Source: Oasisia sp. SBJ-2009
Lineage: Eukaryota > Annelida > Polychaeta > Sabellida > Siboglinidae
DNA: 64,000 nucleotides
Direction: 5' to 3'
NCBI GenBank assembly: GCA_964017155.1
Contig: OZ024862.1
Coordinates: 64,501-128,500 of the forward strand
In this document: positions 1-9,661 of the stretch, in pieces
Position numbering within the stretch: position 1 is the stretch's first letter
How the letters are laid out: the number at the start of each line of letters is the position of its first letter
Made by a program: the position numbers and the translations under genes
Notes under the pieces: model-generated
Seen by the model: only the letters and a program-made list of their open reading frames with translations
Database searches by the model: none
Told to the model about the DNA's origin: nothing

Positions 1-18
1 CCGTCTACGGGGGATCAG
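1..18 (+). repeat. Partial monomer, 3' end of the shared core
   Basis: These 18 bases are the last part of the core that ends every monomer. The core is shared by A and B, so the type of this truncated unit cannot be decided from the window, although the matching position one 2733-bp period later (2734) lies in an A monomer. Confidence 0.9.
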
Positions 19-197
19 TTGGGGAAGTCTGTTTACATTCTTTTCAACAGAATTCCGTGGCGACCGCTGGGTAAACGGCGGGAGTAATAACGAACCACTA
101 ACTAGATGAGGTGTCAAGACATTTGGCGACCTTAACAGGGTGATAGTTGCACAAATCGAGCAAAACGACAAAGTCCGATCCGTCTACGGGGGATCAG
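19..197 (+). repeat. Type B satellite monomer (179 bp), reference copy
   Basis: This is the first complete B monomer. It begins TTGGGGAAGTCTG and ends with the shared core finishing GGGGGATCAG. By hand count it is about 48% GC with 12 CpG. It contains an EcoRI site (GAATTC) at monomer positions 32-37, which many copies keep and some lose through a G-to-T change at position 32. Useful polymorphic positions are 42 (G or C), 53 (G or A), 72-73 (AC, AT, AA or GT) and a linked trio near 95-101 that defines two B haplotypes. B is followed by A or B+ throughout the window; two short B units are never adjacent. Confidence 0.95.
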
Positions 198-332
198 TTT
201 TGAGAATCGAGAGAAACGGCCAAGTTCGACGCGCCGGTCGGTCTTCTCGGGCGTATTCCACGCACGGAGTGTAACTACGACTCTCTCGACGAAACCAACT
301 GACCGTGCGCGTCGTCTTGCCAACTTTTGGAA

Positions 333-379
333 ACAAATCGAGGAAAACGACAAAGTCCGATCCGTCTACGGGGGATCAG
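333..379 (+). repeat. 47-bp core shared by A and B monomers (reference copy)
   Basis: The last 47 bases of A and B are the same apart from one position after ACAAATCGAG, which is G in A and usually C (sometimes G) in B. The two bases that follow, TT, also start every monomer. The rest of A and B is so diverged that this block stands out as a conserved box recurring about every 180 bp. It could be a protein-binding or chromatin-positioning element, or a tract kept uniform by gene conversion. The sequence alone does not choose between these. Confidence 0.9.
359..377 (+). other. Imperfect dyad inside the shared core
   Basis: The 19 bases GATCCGTCTACGGGGGATC have outer arms GATCC and GGATC and an inner pair CCGT-CT-ACGG, with unpaired G residues on the right side. 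The element occurs at the end of almost every A, B and B+ unit. It could form a short hairpin or act as a symmetric binding site; neither is shown. Family-specific variants alter it, for example CTACGAGGG before A4 units and the triple change in A2*. Confidence 0.6.
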
Positions 380-566
380 TTGGGGAAGCGTAAATGTCTG
401 TTTACATTCTTTTCAACAGAATTCCGTGCCGACCGCTGGGTAAACGGCGGGAGTAATAATGAACCACTAACTAGATGAGGTGACGAGGCATTTGGCGACC
501 TTAACAGGGTGATAGTTGCACAAATCGAGCAAAACGACAAAGTCCGATCCGTCTACGGGGGATCAG
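380..566 (+). repeat. Type B+ satellite monomer (187 bp), reference copy
   Basis: This unit is a B monomer with the 8 bases CGTAAATG inserted after TTGGGGAAG, or CGTAAATA in other copies. Every B+ whose position 42 equivalent I read has C there, so the insertion marks one B lineage. There are 64 B+ units in the window. Most are followed by A; exceptions are the B+.B+ pairs starting at 41478, 42759 and 44040 and the B+.B pairs starting at 47506, 52434, 55533, 59541 and 62092. Confidence 0.93.
389..396 (+). other. 8-bp B+ insertion module (reference copy)
   Basis: Comparison with the 179-bp B unit places the insertion at 389-396. It brings GTAAA (390-394) six bases upstream of the resident TTTAC (401-405), making a 5-bp inverted repeat. 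It is the only length polymorphism in the B family and lies about 10 bases downstream of the shared core. Confidence 0.85.
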
Positions 567-1114
567 TTTTGAGAATCGAGAGAAACGGCCAAGTTCGACG
601 CGCCGGTCTGTCTTCTCGGGCGTATTCCACGCACGGAGTGTAACTACGACTCTCTCGAAGAAACCAACTGACCGTGAGCGTCGTCTTGCCAACTTTTGGA
701 AACAAATCGAGGAAAACGACAAAGTCCGATCCGTCTACGGGGGATCAGTTGGGGAAGTCTGTTTACATTCTTTTCAACAGAATTCCGTGCCGACCGCTGG
801 ATAAACGGCGGGAGTAATAATGAACCACTAACTAGATGAGGTGACGAGGCATTTGGCGACCTTAACAGGGTGATAGTTGCACAAATCGAGCAAAACGACA
901 AAGTCCGATCCGTCTACGGGGGATCAGTTGGGGAAGCGTAAATGTCTGTTTACATTCTTTTCAACAGAATTCCGTGCCGACCGCTGGGTAAACGGCGGGA
1001 GTAATAATGAACCACTAACTATCTGAGGTGTCAAGACATTTGGCGACCTTAACAGGGTGATAGTTGCACAAATCGAGCAAAACGACAAAGTCCGATCCGT
1101 CTACGGGGGATCAG

Positions 1115-1660
1115 TTTTGAGAATCGAGAGAAACGGCCAAGTTCGACGCGCCGGTCGGTCTTCTCGGGCGTATTCCACGGACGGAGTGTAACTACGACTC
1201 TCTCGACGAAACCAACTGACCGTGCGCGTCGTCTTGCCAACTTTTGGAAACAAATCGAGGAAAACGACAAAGTCCGATCCGTCTACGGGGGATCAGTTTT
1301 GAGAATCGAGAGAAACGGCCAAGTTCGACGCGCCGGTCGGTCTTCTCGGGCGTATTCCACGGACGGAGTGTAACTACGACTCTCTCGACGAAACCAACTG
1401 ACCGTGCGCGTCGTCTTGCCAACTTTTGGAAACAAATCGAGGAAAACGACAAAGTCCGATCCGTCTACGGGGGATCAGTTTTGAGAATCGAGAGAAACGG
1501 CCAAGTTCGACGCGCCGGTCGGTCTTCTCGGGCGTATTCCACGCTCGGAGTGTAACTACGACTCTCTCGACGAAACCAACTGACCGTGCGCGTCGTCTTG
1601 CCAACTTTTGGAAACAAATCGAGGAAAACGACAAAGTCCGATCCGTCTACGGGGGATCAG
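1115..1660 (+). repeat. Run of three A monomers (A2.A2.A3)
   Basis: Three 182-bp A units follow one another with no B between them. The first two carry G66 and the third carries T67. The same trio recurs one period later at 3848-4393. Runs of A can arise by slippage or unequal exchange of a single 182-bp unit. Confidence 0.92.
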
Positions 1661-3112
1661 TTGGGGAAGTCTGTTTACATTCTTTTCAACAGAATTCCGT
1701 GGCGACCGCTGGGTAAACGGCGGGAGTAATAAAGAACCACTAACTAGATGAGGTGTCAAGACATTTGGCGACCTTAACAGGGTGATAGTTGCACAAATCG
1801 AGCAAAACGACAAAGTCCGATCCGTCTACGGGGGATCAGTTTTGAGAACCGAGAGAAACGGCCAAGTTCGACGCGCCGGTCGGTCTTCTCGGGCGTATTC
1901 CACGCACGGAGTGTAACTACGACTCTCTCGACGAAACCAACTGACCGTGCGCGTCGTCTTGCCAACTTTTGGAAACAAATCGAGGAAAACGACAAAGTCC
2001 GATCCGTCTACGGGGGATCAGTTGGGGAAGCGTAAATATCTGTTTACATTCTTTTCAACAGAATTCCGTGCCGACCGCTGGGTAAACGGCGGGAGTAATA
2101 ATGAACCACTAACTAGATGAGGTGACGAGGCATTTGGCGACCTTAACAGGGTGATAGTTGCACAAATCGAGGAAAACGACAAAGTCCGATCCGTCTACGG
2201 GGGATCAGTTTTGAGAATCGAGAGAAACGGCCAAGTTCGACGCGCCGGTCGGTCTTCTCGGGCGTATTCCACGCACGGATTGTAACTACGACTCTCTCGA
2301 CGAAACCAACTGACCGTGCGCGTCGTCTTGCCAACTTTTGGAAACAAATCGAGGAAAACGACAAAGTCCGATCCGTCTACGGGGGATCAGTTGGGGAAGT
2401 CTGTTTACATTCTTTTCAACAGAATTCCGTGCCGACCGCTGGGTAAACGGCGGGAGTAATAATGAACCACTAACTAGATGAGGTGAAGAGGCATTTGGCG
2501 ACCTTAACAGGGTGATAGTTGCACAAATCGAGGAAAACGACAAAGTCCGACCCGTCTACGGGTGATCAGTTTTGAGAATCGAGAGAAACGGCCAAGTTCG
2601 ACGCGCCGGTCGGTCTTCTCGGGCGTATTCCACGCACGGAGTGTAACTACGACTCTCTCGACGAAACCAACTGACCGTGCGCGTCGTCTTGCCAACTTTT
2701 GGAAACAAATCGAGGAAAACGACAAAGTCCGATCCGTCTACGGGGGATCAGTTGGGGAAGTCTGTTTACATTCTTTTCAACAGAATTCCGTGGCGACCGC
2801 TGGGTAAACGGCGGGAGTAATAACGAACCACTAACTAGATGAGGTGTCAAGACATTTGGCGACCTTAACAGGGTGATAGTTGCACAAATCGAGCAAAACG
2901 ACAAAGTCCGATCCGTCTACGGGGGATCAGTTTTGAGAATCGAGAGAAACGGCCAAGTTCGACGCGCCGGTCGGTCTTCTCGGGCGTATTCCACGCACGG
3001 AGTGTAACTACGACTCTCTCGACGAAACCAACTGACCGTGCGCGTCGTCTTGCCAACTTTTGGAAACAAATCGAGGAAAACGACAAAGTCCGATCCGTCT
3101 ACGGGGGATCAG

Positions 3113-5845
3113 TTGGGGAAGCGTAAATGTCTGTTTACATTCTTTTCAACAGAATTCCGTGCCGACCGCTGGGTAAACGGCGGGAGTAATAATGAACCAC
3201 TAACTAGATGAGGTGACGAGGCATTTGGCGACCTTAACAGGGTGATAGTTGCACAAATCGAGCAAAACGACAAAGTCCGATCCGTCTACGGGGGATCAGT
3301 TTTGAGAATCGAGAGAAACGGCCAAGTTCGACGCGCCGGTCTGTCTTCTCGGGCGTATTCCACGCACGGAGTGTAACTACGACTCTCTCGAAGAAACCAA
3401 CTGACCGTGAGCGTCGTCTTGCCAACTTTTGGAAACAAATCGAGGAAAACGACAAAGTCCGATCCGTCTACGGGGGATCAGTTGGGGAAGTCTGTTTACA
3501 TTCTTTTCAACAGAATTCCGTGCCGACCGCTGGATAAACGGCGGGAGTAATAATGAACCACTAACTAGATGAGGTGACGAGGCATTTGGCGACCTTAACA
3601 GGGTGATAGTTGCACAAATCGAGCAAAACGACAAAGTCCGATCCGTCTACGGGGGATCAGTTGGGGAAGCGTAAATGTCTGTTTACATTCTTTTCAACAG
3701 AATTCCGTGCCGACCGCTGGGTAAACGGCGGGAGTAATAATGAACCACTAACTATCTGAGGTGTCAAGACATTTGGCGACCTTAACAGGGTGATAGTTGC
3801 ACAAATCGAGCAAAACGACAAAGTCCGATCCGTCTACGGGGGATCAGTTTTGAGAATCGAGAGAAACGGCCAAGTTCGACGCGCCGGTCGGTCTTCTCGG
3901 GCGTATTCCACGGACGGAGTGTAACTACGACTCTCTCGACGAAACCAACTGACCGTGCGCGTCGTCTTGCCAACTTTTGGAAACAAATCGAGGAAAACGA
4001 CAAAGTCCGATCCGTCTACGGGGGATCAGTTTTGAGAATCGAGAGAAACGGCCAAGTTCGACGCGCCGGTCGGTCTTCTCGGGCGTATTCCACGGACGGA
4101 GTGTAACTACGACTCTCTCGACGAAACCAACTGACCGTGCGCGTCGTCTTGCCAACTTTTGGAAACAAATCGAGGAAAACGACAAAGTCCGATCCGTCTA
4201 CGGGGGATCAGTTTTGAGAATCGAGAGAAACGGCCAAGTTCGACGCGCCGGTCGGTCTTCTCGGGCGTATTCCACGCTCGGAGTGTAACTACGACTCTCT
4301 CGACGAAACCAACTGACCGTGCGCGTCGTCTTGCCAACTTTTGGAAACAAATCGAGGAAAACGACAAAGTCCGATCCGTCTACGGGGGATCAGTTGGGGA
4401 AGTCTGTTTACATTCTTTTCAACAGAATTCCGTGGCGACCGCTGGGTAAACGGCGGGAGTAATAAAGAACCACTAACTAGATGAGGTGTCAAGACATTTG
4501 GCGACCTTAACAGGGTGATAGTTGCACAAATCGAGCAAAACGACAAAGTCCGATCCGTCTACGGGGGATCAGTTTTGAGAACCGAGAGAAACGGCCAAGT
4601 TCGACGCGCCGGTCGGTCTTCTCGGGCGTATTCCACGCACGGAGTGTAACTACGACTCTCTCGACGAAACCAACTGACCGTGCGCGTCGTCTTGCCAACT
4701 TTTGGAAACAAATCGAGGAAAACGACAAAGTCCGATCCGTCTACGGGGGATCAGTTGGGGAAGCGTAAATATCTGTTTACATTCTTTTCAACAGAATTCC
4801 GTGCCGACCGCTGGGTAAACGGCGGGAGTAATAATGAACCACTAACTAGATGAGGTGACGAGGCATTTGGCGACCTTAACAGGGTGATAGTTGCACAAAT
4901 CGAGGAAAACGACAAAGTCCGATCCGTCTACGGGGGATCAGTTTTGAGAATCGAGAGAAACGGCCAAGTTCGACGCGCCGGTCGGTCTTCTCGGGCGTAT
5001 TCCACGCACGGATTGTAACTACGACTCTCTCGACGAAACCAACTGACCGTGCGCGTCGTCTTGCCAACTTTTGGAAACAAATCGAGGAAAACGACAAAGT
5101 CCGATCCGTCTACGGGGGATCAGTTGGGGAAGTCTGTTTACATTCTTTTCAACAGAATTCCGTGCCGACCGCTGGGTAAACGGCGGGAGTAATAATGAAC
5201 CACTAACTAGATGAGGTGAAGAGGCATTTGGCGACCTTAACAGGGTGATAGTTGCACAAATCGAGGAAAACGACAAAGTCCGACCCGTCTACGGGTGATC
5301 AGTTTTGAGAATCGAGAGAAACGGCCAAGTTCGACGCGCCGGTCGGTCTTCTCGGGCGTATTCCACGCACGGAGTGTAACTACGACTCTCTCGACGAAAC
5401 CAACTGACCGTGCGCGTCGTCTTGCCAACTTTTGGAAACAAATCGAGGAAAACGACAAAGTCCGATCCGTCTACGGGGGATCAGTTGGGGAAGTCTGTTT
5501 ACATTCTTTTCAACAGAATTCCGTGCCGACCGCTGGGTAAACGGCGGGAGTAATAATGAACCACTAACTAGATGAGGTGACGAGGCATTTGGCGACCTTA
5601 ACAGTGTGATAGTTGCACAAATCGAGCAAAACGACAAAGTCCGATCCGTCTACGGGGGATCAGTTTTGAGAATCGAGAGAAACGGCCAAGTTCGACGCGC
5701 CGGTCGGTCTTCTCGGGCCTATTCCACGCAGGGAGTGTAACTACGACTCTCTCGACGAAACCAACTGACCGTGCGCGTCGTCTTGCCAACTTTTGGAAAC
5801 AAATCGAGGAAAACGACAAAGTCCGATCCGTCTACGGGGGATCAG
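3113..5845 (+). repeat. 15-monomer HOR, 2733 bp, copy 2 (family I)
   Basis: Same order and same private marks as copy 1, offset by exactly 2733 bp. The repeated tract starts before copy 1: 1-2792 matches 2734-5525, and the first difference I found is G at 2793 against C at 5526. The last 320 bp of copy 2 (after 5525) therefore come from a different B.A lineage. Confidence 0.93.
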
Positions 5846-7658
5846 TTGGGGAAGCGTAAATGTCTGTTTACATTCTTTTCAACAGAATTCCGTGCCGACC
5901 GCTTGGTAAACGGCGGGAGTAATAATGAACCACTAACTAGATGAGGTGACGAGGCATTTGGCGACCTTAACAGGGTGATAGTTGCACAAATCGAGGAAAA
6001 CGACAAAGTCCGATCCGACTACGGGGGATCAGTTTTGAGAATCGAGAGAAACGGCCAAGTTCGACGCGCCGGTCTGTCTTCTCGGGCGTATTCCACGCAC
6101 GGAGTGTGACTACGACTCTCTCGACGAAACCAACTGACCGTGCGCGTCGTCTTGCCAACTTTTGGAAACAAATCGAGGAAAACGACAAAGTCCGATCCGT
6201 CTACGGGGGATCAGTTGGGGAAGTCTGTTTACATTCTTTTCAACAGAATTCCGTGCCGACCGCTGGGTAAACGGCGGGAGTAATAATGAACCACTAACTA
6301 GATGAGGTGACGAGGCATTTGGCGACCTTAACAGGGTGATAGTTGCACAAATCGAGGAAAACGACAAAGTCCGATCCGTCTACGGGGGATCAGTTTTGAG
6401 AATCGAGAGAAACGGCCAAGTTCGACGCGCCGGTCGGTCTTCTCGGGCGTATTCCACGCACGGAGTGTAACTACGACTCTCTCGACGAAACCAACTGACC
6501 GTGCGCGTCGTCTTGCCAACTTTTGGAAACAAATCGAGGAAAACGACAAAGTCCGATCCGTCTACGGGGGATCAGTTGGGGAAGTCTGTTTACATTCTTT
6601 TCAACAGAATTCCGTGCCGACCGCTGGGTAAACGGCGGGAGTAATAATGAACCACTAACTAGATGAGGTGACGAGGCATTTGGCGACCTTAACAGGGTGA
6701 TAGTTGCACAAATCGAGGAAAACGACAAAGTCCGATCCGTCTACGGGGGATCAGTTTTGAGAATCGAGAGAAACGGCCAAGTTCGACGCGCCGGTCGGTC
6801 TTCTCGGGCGTATTCCACGCACGGAGTGTAACTACGACTCTCTCGACGAAACCAACTGACCGTGCGCGTCGTCTTGCCAACTTTTGGAAACAAATCGAGG
6901 AAAACGACAAAGTCCGATCCGTCTACGGGGGATCAGTTGGGGAAGTCTGTTTACATTCTTTTCAACAGAATTCCGTGCCGACCGCTGGGTAAACGGCGGG
7001 AGTAATAATGAACCACTAACTAGATGAGGTGACGAGGCATTTGGCGACCTTAACAGGGTGATAGTTGCACAAATCGAGGAAAACGACAAAGTCCGATCCG
7101 TCTACGGGGGATCAGTTTTGAGAATCGAGAGAAACGGCCAAGTTCGACGCGCCGGTCGGTCTTCTCGGGCGTATTCCACGCACAGAGTGTAACTACGACT
7201 CTCTCGACGAAACCAACTGACCGTGCGCGTCGTCTTGCCAACTTTTGGAAACAAATCGAGGAAAACGACAAAGTCCGATCCGTCTACGGGGGATCAGTTG
7301 GGGAAGTCTGTTTACATTCTTTTCAACAGAATTCCGTGGCGACCGCTGGGTAAACGGCGGGAGTAATAATAAACCACTAACTACATGAGGTGTCAAGACA
7401 TTTGGCGACCTTAACAGGGTGATAGTTGCACAAATCGAGCAAAACGACAAAGTCCGATCCGTCTACGGGGGATCAGTTTTGAGAATCGAGAGAAACGGCC
7501 AAGTTCGACGCGCCGGTCGGTCTTCTCGGGCGTGTGCCACGCAAGTGATGTAACTACGACTCTCTCGACGAAACCAACTGACCGTGCGCGTCGTCTTGCC
7601 AACTTTTGGAAACAAATCGAGGAAAACGACAAAGTCCGATCCGTCTACGGGGGATCAG
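5846..7658 (+). repeat. B+.A followed by four B.A dimers (361-bp period)
   Basis: After one B+.A pair (5846-6214), simple B.A dimers run at 6215-6575, 6576-6936, 6937-7297 and 7298-7658. The first three are almost uniform. The fourth has a different B haplotype and ends in an A4 unit, the first appearance of A4 in the window. This is the longest stretch of plain dimers outside the one at 33142-34585. Confidence 0.92.
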
Positions 7659-9661
7659 TTGGGGAAGCGTAAATATCTGTTTACATTCTTTTCAACAGAA
7701 TTCCGTGCCGACCGCTGGGTAAACGGCGGGAGTAATAATGAACCACTAACTAGATGAGGTGACGAGGCATTTGGCGACCTTAACAGGGTGATAGTTGCGC
7801 AAATCGAGGAAAACGACAAAGTCCGATCCGTCTACGGGGGATCAGTTTTGAGAATCGAGAGAAACGGCCAAGTTCGACGCGCCGGTCGGTCTTCTCGGGC
7901 GTATTCCACGCACGGAGTGTAACTACGACTCTCTCGACGAAACCAACTGACCGTGCGCGTCGTCTTGCCAACTTTTGGAGACAAATCGAGGAAAACGACA
8001 AAGTCCGATCCGTCTACGGGGGATCAGTTGGGGAAGTCTGTTTACATTCTTTTCAACAGAATTCCGTGGCGACCGCTGGGTAAACGGCGGGAGTAATAAC
8101 GAACCACTAACTAGATGAGGTGTCAAGACATTTGGCGACCTTAACAGGGTGATAGTTGCACAAATCGAGCAAAACGACAAAGTCCGATCCGTCTACGGGG
8201 GATCAGTTTTGAGAATCGAGAGAAACGGCCAAGTTCGACGCGCCGGTCGGTCTTCTCGGGCGTATTCCACGCACGGAGTGTAACTACGACTCTCTCGACG
8301 AAACCAACTGACCGTGCGCGTCGTCTTGCCAACTTTTGGAAACAAATCGAGGAAAACGACAAAGTCCGATCCGTCTACGGGGGATCAGTTTTGAGAATCG
8401 AGAGAAACGGCCAAGTTCGACGCGCCAGTCGGTCTTCTCGGGCGTGTGCCACGCAAGTGATGTAACTACGACTCTCTCGACGAAACCAACTGACCGTGCG
8501 CGTCGTCTTGCCAACTTTTGGAAACAAATCGAGGAAAACGACAAAGTCCGATCCGTCTACGGGGGATCAGTTGGGGAAGTCTGTTTACATTCTTTTCAAC
8601 AGAATTCCGTGGCGACCGCTGGGTAAACGGCGGGAGTAATAATGAACCACTAACTAGATGAGGTGACGAGGCATTTGGCGACCTTAACAGGGTGATAGTT
8701 GCACAAATCGAGCAAAACGACAAAGTCCGATCCGTCTACGGGGGATCAGTTGGGGAAGCGTAAATGTCTGTTTACATTCTTTTCAACAGAATTCCGTGCC
8801 GACCGCTGGGTAAACGGCGGGAGTAATAATGGACCACTAACTATATGAGGTGTCAAGACATTTGGCGACCTTAACAGGGTGATAGTTGCACAAATCGAGC
8901 AAAACGACAAAGTCCGATCCGTCTACGGGGGATCAGTTTTGAGAATCGAGAGAAACGGCCAAGTTCGACGCGCCGGTCGGTCTTCTCGGGCGTATTCCAC
9001 GGACGGAGTGTAACTACGACTCTCTCGACGAAACCAACTGACCGTGCGCGTCGTCTTGCCAACTTTTGGAAACAAATCGAGGAAAACGACAAAGTCCGAT
9101 CCGTCTACGGGGGATCAGTTTTGAGAATCGAGAGAAACGGCCAAGTTCGACGCGCCGGTCGGTCTTCTCGGGCGTATTCCACGGACGGAGTGTAACTACG
9201 ACTCTCTCGACGAAACCAACTGACCTTGCGCGTCGTCTTGCCAACTTTTGGAAACAAATCGAGGAAAACGACAAAGTCCGATCCGTCTACGGGGGATCAG
9301 TTGGGGAAGTCTGTTTACATTCTTTTCAACAGAATTCCGTGGCGACCGCTGGGTAAACGGCGGGAGTAATAGTGAACCACTAACTAGATGAGGTGACGAG
9401 GCATTTGGCGACCTTAACAGGGTGATAGTTGCACAAATCGAGCAAAACGACAAAGTCCGATCCGTCTACGGGGGATCAGTTTTGAGAATCGAGAGAAACG
9501 GCCAAGTTCGACGCGCCGGTCGGTCTTCTCGGGCGTATTCCACGCACGGAGTGTAACTACGACTCTCTCGACGAAACCAACTGACCGTGCGCGTCGTCTT
9601 GCCAACTTTTGGAAACAAATCGAGGAAAACGACAAAGTCCGATCCGTCTACGGGGGATCAG
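7659..9661 (+). repeat. 11-monomer HOR, 2003 bp (family II)
   Basis: Order: B+.A1.B.A1.A4.B.B+.A2.A2.B.A1. It equals the next block minus one A2 unit (182 bp). The first A1 carries G in GGAGACAAATC near 7978, a mark also found at 9981, 46185 and 51295. Confidence 0.9.

Larger units (their letters stand above)
198..379 (+). repeat. Type A satellite monomer (182 bp), reference copy (subtype A1)
   Basis: This is the first complete A monomer. It begins TTTTGAGAATCGAG and ends with the same core as B. By hand count it is about 54% GC with 23 CpG dinucleotides, roughly 1.7 times the number expected from its base content. Subtypes are separated by positions 66-67 (CA in A1, GA in A2, CT in A3), a substitution cluster at 58-72 (A4, A5), T43 with A93 (A6), C10 (A1c) and a triple change at 167, 169 and 173 (A2*). 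A is the only type seen in runs of three or four. Outside the last 47 bp it aligns only weakly to B, although the near-equal length suggests an ancient common origin. Confidence 0.95.
380..3112 (+). repeat. 15-monomer HOR, 2733 bp, copy 1 (family I)
   Basis: Order: B+.A6.B.B+.A2.A2.A3.B.A1c.B+.A1.B.A1.B.A1. The A6 unit is at 567-748 and a run of three A units is at 1115-1660. Private marks include a G-to-T change near 2280 (CGGATTG in place of CGGAGTG), GGTGAAGAGGC near 2482 and CTACGGGTGATC in a core near 2555. The block repeats directly downstream. Confidence 0.93.

Noticed and set aside
132..353. Recurrent 73-86 codon reading frames on the minus strand that start with the same residues in every repeat
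   Set aside because: They are shadows of the monomers. They begin in the shared core, exist in hundreds of overlapping copies, change frame at each unit because monomer lengths are not multiples of three, and show no ribosome-site, splice or domain evidence.
1244..1555. Plus-strand frames of 96-103 codons, longest where several A units are adjacent
   Set aside because: They depend only on local monomer order, overlap each other and the minus-strand frames, and match no protein family I recognise.
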